A stretch of 64,000 bases of DNA from Alcaligenaceae bacterium (GCA_013416405.1 JACCET010000007.1:124001-188000); one strand, 5' to 3'. Counted from the first letter of the stretch, positions 38,742-47,249 are shown. Notes: a model not told the origin generated them from the letters alone. Translations and numbers: made by a program.

Positions 38742-38984
38742 ATGAGCAGAATAGCTATACACGAGCCTAGCCTTTACAAACTTATTATTCTTGTTGCCTG
38801 CATAGTAATTGCAATGTTCTTTGGAACCGTGCTGACGGCGCTTGCATTCATGCCCAGCCAGCTCATTACAGGCATGCAGATTGAAAATATGACATTCCTT
38901 CTGCCTTTGGCCTTGTCCGCCATATGTAGCGCAAGCGTCTTGGCATGGTATGTTCAATCGCATAGATCCAGGTCCAGGAATTAA
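38742..38984 (+). CDS. small two-helix membrane protein, function unknown
   Basis: An 80-residue protein with two predicted membrane helices (about 13-36, LIILVACIVIAMFFGTVLTALAF, and about 52-69, FLLPLALSAICSASVLAW), a polar N-terminus and a basic tail (SHRSRSRN). AAGGGGAAG lies a few bases before the ATG, a strong ribosome binding site, which is the main reason to call it a gene. I do not recognise a family. Local base composition is more AT-rich than the flanking housekeeping genes. It is divergent from the GNAT gene and followed by 243 bases with no feature I can name. Confidence 0.6.
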   Translation: MSRIAIHEPSLYKLIILVACIVIAMFFGTVLTALAFMPSQLITGMQIENMTFLLPLALSAICSASVLAWYVQSHRSRSRN

Positions 38985-39227
38985 TGAACACCTTCTCAGA
39001 ATGCCCGCCAGAGCCACGGCTAAAACACTGACACAATTCAGCAAAGGATGGCAATATTGATTTCAATAAGGCCCTTGCCGTCAAAACCCATCTCACGATG
39101 CTGATCTGGTGCCGGCCTGGGTGGGACTGAACACGGAGCGATCTTCGGTCGCCAGACGGACCAGCTCATCCACTGTGACCCGAACTTTTAGCTGCAGATG
39201 CCAAGGCAGTATTAACAAGGTGATCTA

Positions 39228-40208
39228 GTGTTTACTCTTTCCGATACTGGATATCGAACCCTCCCTGGCTACAAGCGAACTTTCAAGCCCGGGAACATGA
39301 CCTTAGGCTTGTTCTTTCCTATTGAAGCCTTCGAAGGGGATATCCCCCGAATGCTGAATCAGGTGCAACTTGCCCGTCAAGCAGAAGACGCAGGTTTCGC
39401 GGCACTCTGGGTGCGTGATGTTCCTTTGCGCGACCCAAGCTTTGGGGATGTAGGGCAAATTTTTGATCCGTGGGTCTACCTTGGCTATATCACTGGTCAA
39501 ACAACGCAAATCGCCTTGGGTACAGGGGCGATCGTCGTGCCGATCAGGCATCCGCTACATTTGGCCAAGGCTGCGGCCAGCATTGACCAGTTGAGCGGCG
39601 GACGGCTGCTACTGGGCGTTGCCACGGGCGACCGCCCGGTAGAGTTCCCCGCTTTCGGAGTCGATGCCGATTCACGCGGGGACCAATTCCGGGAATACCT
39701 GGACGTTTATCGCCAGGCGCTGGGTCAAAGCTTCAAACCCGTAACATGGTCTGAGGGTGTCCTGAGCGGCGCCGACCTTGTACCCAAACCCTTGGCATCT
39801 GAAATCCCACTGCTTATTACAGGCCGCAGCCGACAGTCTGTCGAGTGGATCGCCACGAACAGTCATGGCTGGATCACCTACCCACGGCGGGTTGACATTC
39901 AGCAACGTTTTGTCGAGAGCTGGCAGGAGGCTGTGCGCACGGCCTGCGGGCCTGATGGCTTCAAGCCGTTCAGCCAATCGTTGTTCATCGATTTACTGGA
40001 TGACCCTGTGGCAATTCCCCAGCCGATACATCTGGGCTTTCGGCTGGGCCGGAACGCGCTGATCAATCTTCTGAAGATGCATAAGGCGATCGGCGTCAAT
40101 CACATCATGCTGAACTTGAAGTACGGCCGGCGTGAGGCAGGGGATGTCATCGCGGAGCTTGCAGAGCATGTACTGCCCCATTTTCCTCATCATGGGGATG
40201 ACTCCTGA
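39228..40208 (+). CDS. LLM-class oxidoreductase, BA3436-like luciferase type
   Basis: FMN-dependent luciferase-like oxidoreductase of 326 residues. It begins with GTG at 39228, preceded by AAGGTGAT. The N-terminus LSDTGYRTLPGYKRTFKPGN with MTLGLFFPIEAFEGDIPRM, and later GQIFDPWVYLGYITGQT and ATGDRPVEFPAFGVD, match the subfamily described as luciferase-type oxidoreductase BA3436. It is only distantly related to the LLM protein at 35993-36973. Natural substrate unknown. It is a single gene followed at 215 bases by a VOC protein on the same strand; cotranscription is uncertain. Confidence 0.88.
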   Translation: MFTLSDTGYRTLPGYKRTFKPGNMTLGLFFPIEAFEGDIPRMLNQVQLARQAEDAGFAALWVRDVPLRDPSFGDVGQIFDPWVYLGYITGQTTQIALGTGAIVVPIRHPLHLAKAAASIDQLSGGRLLLGVATGDRPVEFPAFGVDADSRGDQFREYLDVYRQALGQSFKPVTWSEGVLSGADLVPKPLASEIPLLITGRSRQSVEWIATNSHGWITYPRRVDIQQRFVESWQEAVRTACGPDGFKPFSQSLFIDLLDDPVAIPQPIHLGFRLGRNALINLLKMHKAIGVNHIMLNLKYGRREAGDVIAELAEHVLPHFPHHGDDS

Positions 40209-40423
40209 GCGGTGAAAGCACTTCACCCGCGATTAGCAGTAGCACCTGGAGCGGCTCGACTTCAACGTTATTTCTCTTTCGAGCGTCTAAGATTTTGAAA
40301 TTCAACTGACCGCTTTGGGTCGGTTTCAGGCATTAGTGATAGGCTCCAGCCGGCCAAAAGCGGCCTTACCATATAAAGTAAACAGCATTCCAGATATTCT
40401 CAAATAACTGATGAGGTGAACGA

Positions 40424-40774
40424 ATGAAGGTCAAGCGCGTGGTTGCCAACTTCGCTACGAAAGACCTGGAGCAAGCCCGAGTTTTTTATCAAGACATCCT
40501 TGGCCTGGACTTATTGATGGACCATGGATGGATCCAGACCTATGGATCACAAGTCCAGATGACGATTCAAATCAGTTTCGCCTCCGAGGGAGGCTCAGGC
40601 ACACCAGTGCCGGATTTGTCAATCGAAGTGGATAATCTTGACGCGGCATACCAACAGATGAAGGACGCCGGCTTTTCGATTGAGTACGGGCCGACTAGCG
40701 AACCCTGGGGAGTTAGACGCTTTTACGTCCGCGATCCATTTGGTAGGTTGATTAATATCCTTGTTCACATTTAA
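40424..40774 (+). CDS. VOC-family (glyoxalase/bleomycin resistance) protein
   Basis: A 116-residue single-domain vicinal-oxygen-chelate protein. It starts RVVANFATKDLEQARVFYQD and ends WGVRRFYVRDPFGRLINILV, the usual two beta-alpha-beta-beta-beta halves; the final segment has the FYVRDPFG motif common in the family. The metal-ligand pattern is incomplete by eye, so a binding protein or antibiotic-resistance-like role is as likely as an enzyme. A clear ribosome binding site (GAGGTGA) lies before the ATG. It converges with the nreB-like gene 164 bases away. Confidence 0.87.
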   Translation: MKVKRVVANFATKDLEQARVFYQDILGLDLLMDHGWIQTYGSQVQMTIQISFASEGGSGTPVPDLSIEVDNLDAAYQQMKDAGFSIEYGPTSEPWGVRRFYVRDPFGRLINILVHI

Positions 40775-40937
40775 CGTTGGCTTCGTCCTGGTCGCAGAGT
40801 GTCGTGATGATGAGCCCTTTTCGGCCAAGATCGGAAACACGTCGGCGAAGCTGTTTCGTGCCGCTCCATCCCGATTAGTTCAAATGCCTGAAGAGCGAGG
40901 AGCCAAATTAAGAGTCCACGCGCTCCAATCAAAGTGC

Positions 40938-42248
40938 TTATTCACGCGGCCAGCTCCGGTGCAAGTCGTCCATGATAAGAAGATGGCGGTGCTCGGCCTG
41001 CGCGGCGTACTCCAGCAAGTGGGGGTGATCGGGCGGCAAATCGGAGTGCTCGTGCGCGATGTCGGTTGAATCACTGGCTGGCCATAGCCTTAATGCCAAT
41101 ACCACTCCGGCTAAACCGATCAGCGACATGGTGATGAATGTTGATTGCAGCCCGAAAGAAGCGCCAAAGCGCCCTGCCAGCGGATAACAAATCAGCCAAC
41201 AAGCATGAGAGAGAGCAAACTGCGCGGCAAAAACCGCTGGCCGATCCTCAGCATGAGCGGAACGACGTAGAAGTCGGCCAGAAGGCGTCTGTGCCACGCT
41301 GTAGCCAAAGCCTATCACCAGCCAGAGCGGCAACAATATCGCATAAGTTGGAACCAGTGCACCAATGGCGGTACCGAGAACCAATGCAGCCGCCCCCGCA
41401 ACCATGACCAGTCTGTCAGAAGCTTTGCTGAGCAGACCAGGCAGAGTCAGTGCGGCAATCATAGATCCACCGCCAAAGGCCGCTAACGCCCATGCAACTT
41501 CAGTATCACCAAGCCCAAAGCGAGCCTTCACGATAACCACTGTGTTCACAATCACCATGGCACCCGCTGCCGAAACCGCGAGGCTGATCGCCAGCAGACC
41601 CCGCAGACGTGGCGTGGCTAGGTAAATACGGATACCCCGTGTCGTGCGATCCCAAATTCCTCTTTGTGGACCGGGTGCGGGCGTGGGAAGCGTAACACTG
41701 ACCACAAGCGCGGCAGAGATAACAAAGCCGACAACCGTTCCGGCAAATAAGCTGTGGAAACTGATGACAGTCAGCAGCGCCGCAGCGACCATAGGGGAAA
41801 TCAGATTTTCCAGATCGTAAGCCAGCCGTGATAAGGACAATGCTTTTGTATATTCTTCTTCGTCAGGAAGGATATCCGGGATGGTCGCCTGGAAAGTCGG
41901 TGTAAACCCAGCCGATGCTGCCTGCAAAACGAAAATCAGCAAATAGATTTGCCAGATTTCGGTCACGAAGGGCAGGCTGAGCGCCACGGCTGCTCGAACC
42001 AAGTCGAGGACGACGAGTAACGAACGCCTAGGCAACCGATCGGCAAAAGCCTGTGCAATCGGAGCGATTCCGACATAGGCGAGCATCTTGATTGCAAGCG
42101 CGGTGCCAAGCACTACTCCCGCATCCGCCCCTGCCAACTCATAGGCAAGAAGGCCGAGCGCCACTGTCATCAGCCCTGTACCAATCAGTGCGATCACCTG
42201 TGCGGCAAACAAATGGCGATAAATGCGGTTTTTCAGGATCGCAAGCAT
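40938..42248 (-). CDS. NreB-like MFS efflux protein, nickel/cobalt resistance
   Basis: Major facilitator of 436 residues with twelve predicted helices. MFS marks are FADRLPRRSLLVVLDLVRAA between helices 2 and 3 and TRGIRIYLATPRLRGLLAIS in the central loop. The C-terminal tail after helix 12 is rich in histidine and acidic residues (IAHEHSDLPPDHPH, then AEHRHLLIMDDLHR), as in NreB of Achromobacter, a nickel exporter. Pairing with an NreA-like repressor nine bases upstream strengthens the metal-efflux call. Nickel or cobalt is the expected substrate by family; the sequence alone does not settle the metal. Confidence 0.8.
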   Translation of the reverse strand: MLAILKNRIYRHLFAAQVIALIGTGLMTVALGLLAYELAGADAGVVLGTALAIKMLAYVGIAPIAQAFADRLPRRSLLVVLDLVRAAVALSLPFVTEIWQIYLLIFVLQAASAGFTPTFQATIPDILPDEEEYTKALSLSRLAYDLENLISPMVAAALLTVISFHSLFAGTVVGFVISAALVVSVTLPTPAPGPQRGIWDRTTRGIRIYLATPRLRGLLAISLAVSAAGAMVIVNTVVIVKARFGLGDTEVAWALAAFGGGSMIAALTLPGLLSKASDRLVMVAGAAALVLGTAIGALVPTYAILLPLWLVIGFGYSVAQTPSGRLLRRSAHAEDRPAVFAAQFALSHACWLICYPLAGRFGASFGLQSTFITMSLIGLAGVVLALRLWPASDSTDIAHEHSDLPPDHPHLLEYAAQAEHRHLLIMDDLHRSWPRE

Positions 42249-42257
42249 GAAATATCT

Positions 42258-42515
42258 TCAAAGAAGTTTTGTAAGTGCTTTCATTTCAGCTAAGACAGAA
42301 GCCGTGTCATGATCCAAACAATGGTCGATGTGGTCATGGATCAGAACACGTTTCGCCGCCGTCACCGCGCTTTCCACCGCTGTAAGCTGGCGAGCGATAT
42401 CGAGGCAGGGTTGCTCGTCTTCAATCATGCCGATAACGTGCCGAAGATGGCCCTCTGCACGTTTTAATCGCTTGATAAGATCGGGATGGGTTGAATGCTT
42501 ATGCGGTATTGTCAT
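42258..42515 (-). CDS. NreA-like metal-sensing repressor (CsoR/RcnR family)
   Basis: All-helical DUF156 repressor of 85 residues. The start at 42515 (MTIPHKHSTHPDLIKRL) is preferred; an upstream TTG at 42551 would translate through the operator. Metal-ligand candidates are C37 in EQPCLDIARQL, H62 and C66 in HDHIDHCLDH, at the 25/29-residue spacing of the C-H-C site of CsoR, plus an N-terminal cluster H5, H7, H10 as in nickel/cobalt sensors of the RcnR/NreA type. It should bind the G-tract palindrome at 42526-42544 and release it on metal binding, derepressing itself and the exporter nine bases downstream. Confidence 0.85.
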   Translation of the reverse strand: MTIPHKHSTHPDLIKRLKRAEGHLRHVIGMIEDEQPCLDIARQLTAVESAVTAAKRVLIHDHIDHCLDHDTASVLAEMKALTKLL

Positions 42516-42525
42516 ATGAAGATAA

Positions 42526-42544
42526 CATCCCCCCAGGGGGGATG
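42526..42544 (-). promoter_or_regulatory. CsoR/RcnR-type operator
   Basis: CATCCCCCC-A-GGGGGGATG is a perfect 19-base palindrome with six-base C and G tracts, the kind of site recognised by CsoR/RcnR/FrmR repressors. It lies 11-29 bases before the nreA-like start, so bound repressor would block the leader, and its G-tract also overlaps the only purine-rich stretch available as ribosome binding site. Confidence 0.8.
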
Positions 42545-42705
42545 CTGACAAGAGGTCGAAAGTCCGCCGGACGTTATTGACAACATAGACAGCCTACTGA
42601 GAAGGACGTCCGACTAACTGAAAATGCTATGTCTGAAGTCTGTCATGGGCAAGCGCGTAGTTTAGTTTTTGCTTTGATGTATTTTGTTTGGCCTTGATCC
42701 GTAAT

Positions 42706-42739
42706 TGCGCATGAAAGGAATTCACTCCTTTCATGCGCA
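42706..42739. repeat. perfect 14-base-pair hairpin, orphan
   Basis: TGCGCATGAAAGGA (42706-42719) and TCCTTTCATGCGCA (42726-42739) are perfect complements around ATTCAC. It stands alone about 190 bases behind the nreA-like start and 85 bases before the short inverted-repeat element. No T-run follows. It could be a remnant of a mobile element or a regulator site. Confidence 0.55.
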
Positions 42740-42826
42740 GTGGCCACGCAAATTGTCTTGCTCGATGTCAGTTTTTCTCTATGCGGTCATTACGGCTATC
42801 GAGATACTCGAAGGGCCGCAATGGGT

Positions 42827-42967
42827 CGAGGCTGTGTGAAAACGTCAAAAAATTTGGGAGTCTGAGAAATCGACCTTCCAGATCGACCGCTATTCAACTT
42901 TCTCGTACTCGGGAATGGTAAGAGCATCCTCGAAAATGAGCTATGGCAGCGTTTTCACACAGCCTCG
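42827..42967. mobile_element. MITE-like element or insertion-sequence relic
   Basis: Perfect 18-base terminal inverted repeats, CGAGGCTGTGTGAAAACG (42827-42844) and CGTTTTCACACAGCCTCG (42950-42967), bound a 141-base AT-richer segment without a coding frame. The GGCTGTGTGAAAACG motif resembles ends of several transposon families. No transposase gene is present and no clear target duplication is visible, so it is either a miniature element moved in trans or the two ends of a deleted insertion sequence. Confidence 0.65.
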
Positions 42968-43000
42968 GTCGTAAGCTGCCGCCTGCCCTGCTCCAATACC

Positions 43001-43253
43001 TCTGGTGCTGCCTGGGTGCCTGTCTGGTGCTTGCGGGGTGTGAGGGCGACTTCGTGTCACGCCGCGTCAGACCTGGCTGGTGGGGATGCGAGGGCGCAGC
43101 TGTTTGAGCGCCTGTTTTCGGGCCACTGGCCCGAAGGCGCGAGTTCTGCGACCGCCCCACCAGCCAGATCTGACGCGGGAAGTCCTGCGCAGCAGGACCG
43201 GGACACGGGAGACCGATCGCCCCGCAAGCACCAGCCAGGCACCCCACACCAGA
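43001..43253. repeat. long imperfect palindrome R5 (core-type repeat)
   Basis: Several paired blocks: GTGCTTGCGGGG with its complement near 43219-43233, CGCGTCAGA (43063-43071) with TCTGACGCG (43169-43177), CTGGCTGGTGGGG (43073-43085) with 43155-43167, and GCGCCT with AGGCGC. The tip is TTCGGGCCACTGGCCCGAA (43117-43135). Unpaired TGTTTGA (43101-43107) and GAGTTC (43141-43146) sit opposite each other as in R4, though tip and arms differ in sequence. It lies 34 bases beyond the serB stop. Confidence 0.85.
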
Positions 43254-43286
43254 AGCAACAAGCCCGTATCAGCCCAGCAACAGAAA

Positions 43287-44138
43287 TCAGTGACTCAACC
43301 GAAACCAGTTCAAAATCCCATCCAGCGGCGCAACATTCAAGGCATAGCGCGCCTGCTCGCGCACCACCGGCTTGGCCCGATACGCCACCGAAAAATGCGC
43401 ATGCGCCATCATCTTCAAATCATTCGCGCCGTCACCAACCGCAATAATCTGCTCCGGCCCGGCAAACAACTGCTCGGCCAGCGCCAGCAAATGCCCTGCC
43501 TTGCCCTGGGCATCGACAATATCCCCTACCACCCTGCCGGTCAGCACACCGTCAGCCACCTCAAGCACATTGGCGTGGCAGGCATCCAGGCCCAGTCTAT
43601 CCTTCAGGCGCTCGGTGAAGAACGTGAACCCGCCGGATACCAGCAGCGTCTTCAGGCCATTGCGCTTTGCGGTGGCAATCAGGTTCTCGGCGCCGGGATT
43701 CAAGCGCAGACGCTCATCGTAGACCTGCTCCAGCGCTGCCACGGGCACGCCTTCCAGCAAGGCAACCCGTCGGATCAGACTTTCTGAAAAATCAGTGATC
43801 TCACCACGCATAGCCGCTTCAGTGATGGCCGAAACCTGTTCCTTGCGACCCACCATATCCGCAATTTCATCTATGCATTCAATATTGACCAGCGTCGAAT
43901 CCATATCCATGGCCAATATCCGGCAATCGCGCAGGCGTGTGATCTGTTCGAAAAAAGCATAATCCATGCCGAAAGTTTCGCAACAGGCCTGCACCTCGGC
44001 ACGCGCCTGATCATCAACATCCAGAAGACGCACGGCGGTATTGCCCAACTCCTGAACCCCCGCGGCGCTGGCGATAGCCGCAATCTTTTCAATATTGGCG
44101 GAAACAAGATTGGGAGCCTGCAAAATTAGATGAGTCAT
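43287..44138 (-). CDS. serB: SerB, phosphoserine phosphatase
   Basis: Last step of serine synthesis, hydrolysing O-phosphoserine. The 283-residue HAD-superfamily enzyme has the nucleophile Asp78 and general acid Asp80 in MDMDSTLVN, the conserved Ser/Thr in LLVSGGFTFFTERL, and the metal-binding VGDGANDLKMM. The N-terminal 70 residues resemble the ACT-like region of SerB. It is transcribed alone, divergent from the mechanosensitive channel gene over 148 bases. R5 begins shortly behind its stop and may serve as terminator. Confidence 0.96.
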   Translation of the reverse strand: MTHLILQAPNLVSANIEKIAAIASAAGVQELGNTAVRLLDVDDQARAEVQACCETFGMDYAFFEQITRLRDCRILAMDMDSTLVNIECIDEIADMVGRKEQVSAITEAAMRGEITDFSESLIRRVALLEGVPVAALEQVYDERLRLNPGAENLIATAKRNGLKTLLVSGGFTFFTERLKDRLGLDACHANVLEVADGVLTGRVVGDIVDAQGKAGHLLALAEQLFAGPEQIIAVGDGANDLKMMAHAHFSVAYRAKPVVREQARYALNVAPLDGILNWFRLSH

Positions 44139-44286
44139 AAACGTGATGAGCGGTAAGCCCTTGATGAACCAAATGATAGAGCCGCCATTTTACCCGCAGC
44201 GGGTAGCAATATGAGCAGCACCGTTACGCCCCGAATTCCTCCTGGGTCCTGCAAGTGCTAAGCTAATTCTTTTCGCATAGAAATCA

Positions 44287-46788
44287 ATGGCTCCAACTTA
44301 TTGTTCCGGCCTGCCCAGGCCCACGCAGAGCGTGTCAAAACGATACTGCCCGGCCATCGTTTGCTGCCTGCTTGTACTGTGCATGGCTTTTTTCACTGCC
44401 ATCGCGCCCGCCTACGCACAGGATCAGGACTCTCCCGCCGAAATCAGCAAGACACTCGATACCGTGCGTGCACAAATCGACAAATTGCAAAACGATCTGG
44501 ATGAGGCGGCTGACCAACCCCTGGAAGACAGCGAGCTACTAAACCTGCGCGATACAGCCCAAGAGGCTTCCGAGCAGGCGCAAAAAGCCGAATCCACGCT
44601 GGAACCTTTATTGGCCAGCATGCAGGCGCGCGTGGCCGAACTGGGCGAGCCTGTGGCAGGCATCAAAGAGGCTCCCGATGTTGCCACGCAGCGCCGAGAA
44701 CTATCCAAGAATCTCAGTATGCTGGATGCCCAGATCAAACTGGCCCGCCTTATCGACGTTGAGGCTGGGCAGGCCAACGTACGCATACTGCAGCTGCGGC
44801 GCGCCCAATTCCAGGCCGAGTTAGGCAAACGCAGCAATTCTGTGCTGGACGGCGAGTTCTGGGGTGAGTTGCGCACGCTGCTGCCCCAAGACATCAACAG
44901 CCTGCAGCCCGTCTGGAAGGAATTAAAAAGCGCTGCCCAGGGCCAAGGCAAGCGTGTCTGGCTGGCCATGCTGCTGGGTATCGCCGCCGTCATGGTCCTG
45001 CGCAAGCTGGCTGCACGACTGCTCTGGACCTTGACCACCACCCGCGTGGCACCCGGCCGCTTGCGCCGTTCGCTGTATGCCACAGCCCAGCTCGCCCTGG
45101 CAACCATAACGCCAGGCGCCATTGCCGAAATCATTCATGCCGGCATCAATGCGCAATCCATACTTTCCAGCGAACTGGATGGCTTGCTGAACCAGGCTGC
45201 GGGAGCCGCATATTTTGCCGGCTTTGTGACCGGTCTGGGTCGTGCGCTACTGTCTGCCGACAGGCCCACATGGCGGCTCATGTCGCTACCTGACCCGGTG
45301 GCAAGCGGACTGCAATGGTATCCAGCCGTGCTGGCCATCACCTTGACTGCAGGTTGGATAGCACAGAAACTGGCCACATTGGTCAACGCAAGCTTGGCGG
45401 CCACGGTCGTTCAGAACAGTCTCATGACACTGATACTGGGTACGCTATTGGCCCATGCCATGCGGCGTGCCGCTCGCCTGCGGCGGCCTCCTGCCCCCGA
45501 CCCCCATGCCACTTCCGAACCTGCGCCAGTGCCCATGCCTGCGGGCTATTTCTTTGCACGAGGCCTGGTCTGGACGGCCGTCATCATCAGCTTCGCCTGC
45601 CTGGCACTGGGCTATATTGCACTGGGCAGCTTTATCAGCCGACAAACGGCCTGGGTACTGATCGTATTGGGCTCAGCCTACCTGCTAAACGGCCTGATTG
45701 AAGACGGTAGCGACAGCATCCTGGCTGCCATCAAACGCAATACTGGCGACGAGCACTACACCAGGCCCATGACGCGCCTGCGCAGCCAAGCCATAGTTCT
45801 ACTGGCCGGAGGGGGTCGCCTGCTGGTTCTGCTGCTTGCCTTGGTTCTCTTGGCAGCCCCCTTTGGCGACGGGCCCGCAGCGTGGTTGCAACGCCTGGAC
45901 TATCTGCACAACGGGATAGCCATAGGCGAAATTCAGTTGCGCCCGGCAACCATGATCTTTGCGCTCCTGGTCTTATTGATAGGGTTCGGCGCAGTCAAGA
46001 TGGTGCAGGTCTGGCTGACCCGGCAATACCTTCCCACTACCAGCCTGGATCCAGGTATGCGCCTGTCGGCCGCCACGCTCTTTGGCTATGCGGGATATGT
46101 GCTTGCTATTGGCCTGGCATTGTCAGCAGTCGGCATAGGCCTGGAGCGCGTGGCCTGGATAGCCAGCGCCCTGTCGGTGGGCATAGGCTTTGGCCTGCAG
46201 GCCGTCGTGCAAAACTTCGTATCGGGCCTGATTTTGCTGGCCGAGCGGCCGGTCAAGGTTGGTGACTGGGTCACCCTGGACACCATAGAAGGCGATATAC
46301 GTCGCATCAATGTACGTGCCACCGAAATCCAAATGGCGGACCACTCCACCGTGATTGTGCCCAACTCGGAATTCATCACCAAGATCGTGCGCAATGTTAC
46401 GCATGAAAACCCATTGGGCCGGGTTCAGATCAAGCTGGCGCTTCCGCTGGACTGCGATGCTGAGCAGGTGCATGACCTGATGCTGTCAACCTTCACCGAC
46501 AATCTGGATATTCTGAAGGAACCCGCAGCTGACGTCATGCTCGAAGGCGTCGATGCGGGCGGTTTGCGCTTTAGTGCAACGGGCTATGTTCATACGCCGC
46601 GAGCGGCCTATCAGGTACGCAGCGCCTTGCTGTTTGAGCTATTGAAGCGATTCAAGGCCGCCAATCTGACGCTACTGAACCCTACCACCATGGTGCTTAA
46701 AGAGGCTGGCGTTTTGGCTTCGAGCGGCGCATCAGGTAGCGGTACACAAAGCCCGGATAACCCAGCACCAGAAACAGGCTCAGCGTAA
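44287..46788 (+). CDS. MscS-family mechanosensitive channel with large periplasmic domain (DUF3772/MscK-like)
   Basis: Membrane channel that releases solutes on hypoosmotic shock. The 833 residues begin with a signal-like hydrophobic segment ending APAYAQ, then a coiled-coil periplasmic region rich in Q, A, E and D to about 190, about eight membrane helices, and the MscS core at roughly 610-760: pore helix region WIASALSVGIGFGLQAVVQN followed by FVSGLILLAERPVKVGDWV and the beta domain DHSTVIVPNSEFITKIVRN. The last 92 bases overlap the convergent DUF2818 gene, and the final 30 residues (SSGASGSGTQSPDNP) are low complexity. Domain order is like MscK rather than small MscS. Confidence 0.9.
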   Translation: MAPTYCSGLPRPTQSVSKRYCPAIVCCLLVLCMAFFTAIAPAYAQDQDSPAEISKTLDTVRAQIDKLQNDLDEAADQPLEDSELLNLRDTAQEASEQAQKAESTLEPLLASMQARVAELGEPVAGIKEAPDVATQRRELSKNLSMLDAQIKLARLIDVEAGQANVRILQLRRAQFQAELGKRSNSVLDGEFWGELRTLLPQDINSLQPVWKELKSAAQGQGKRVWLAMLLGIAAVMVLRKLAARLLWTLTTTRVAPGRLRRSLYATAQLALATITPGAIAEIIHAGINAQSILSSELDGLLNQAAGAAYFAGFVTGLGRALLSADRPTWRLMSLPDPVASGLQWYPAVLAITLTAGWIAQKLATLVNASLAATVVQNSLMTLILGTLLAHAMRRAARLRRPPAPDPHATSEPAPVPMPAGYFFARGLVWTAVIISFACLALGYIALGSFISRQTAWVLIVLGSAYLLNGLIEDGSDSILAAIKRNTGDEHYTRPMTRLRSQAIVLLAGGGRLLVLLLALVLLAAPFGDGPAAWLQRLDYLHNGIAIGEIQLRPATMIFALLVLLIGFGAVKMVQVWLTRQYLPTTSLDPGMRLSAATLFGYAGYVLAIGLALSAVGIGLERVAWIASALSVGIGFGLQAVVQNFVSGLILLAERPVKVGDWVTLDTIEGDIRRINVRATEIQMADHSTVIVPNSEFITKIVRNVTHENPLGRVQIKLALPLDCDAEQVHDLMLSTFTDNLDILKEPAADVMLEGVDAGGLRFSATGYVHTPRAAYQVRSALLFELLKRFKAANLTLLNPTTMVLKEAGVLASSGASGSGTQSPDNPAPETGSA

Positions 46789-47245
46789 TCGCGTAGAACT
46801 CCCAGGTCTGGGTAAAAAGATTGCCCATATTGACTTCAAAGGCAAAACCCAGTGCCCCAACCAAACCGTAGAACACCAGGAGCTCGAGCATGCGGGCCAG
46901 AAAGGACTTTTGCTCTGTATCAGCACGATTGCGCCAACCCGGGAACGCAAGCAACATGGCCACCAGACCAAGGGTCAGCGCCAGCTTGCCTACGAACAGC
47001 CCAACCGATGCCAGGTCCGAAGCCATGAAATACGCCCGTCCTATCGTGAGATACGCCAGATAGGCCAGGCCCAGCAGCAAGCCGAAAAAAACCAACGAAG
47101 CCAGACATTGCAGCCAGGCGGGCCGGGGCAACTCGCCGGATTGCATCCAGGGCAGCACCAAAAAGCGGCGCTGCAGTACAAACGGCAGATTGGCAGTAAT
47201 CGCGGACAGCACGACAACCGTCCAGACGGCAAATGACTGGTTCAT
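46697..47245 (-). CDS. DUF2818-family membrane protein, end of nuo operon
   Basis: A 182-residue hydrophobic protein following nuoN by four bases, the normal position of DUF2818 genes in betaproteobacteria. The first 30 residues (FAVWTVVVLSAITANLPFVL) and the last 60 (LELLVFYGLVGALGFAFEVN; WEFYAITLSLFLVLGYPGFV) fit the family, which as I recall is only about 100 residues long. The extra 70 residues in the middle hold two further hydrophobic segments. Function unknown, perhaps complex I assembly by position. Its 3' end overlaps the mechanosensitive channel gene on the other strand by 92 bases. Confidence 0.83.
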   Translation of the reverse strand: MNQSFAVWTVVVLSAITANLPFVLQRRFLVLPWMQSGELPRPAWLQCLASLVFFGLLLGLAYLAYLTIGRAYFMASDLASVGLFVGKLALTLGLVAMLLAFPGWRNRADTEQKSFLARMLELLVFYGLVGALGFAFEVNMGNLFTQTWEFYAITLSLFLVLGYPGFVYRYLMRRSKPKRQPL

Positions 47246-47249
47246 AGGA

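Noticed and set aside
38985-39227. possible small gene or RNA between the membrane protein and the LLM gene
   Set aside because: No frame with a ribosome binding site and no stable hairpin stands out; treated as plain intergenic DNA.
43080-43787. 235-codon + strand frame starting in R5
   Set aside because: It begins inside the palindrome and runs antisense through serB; no protein family recognised.
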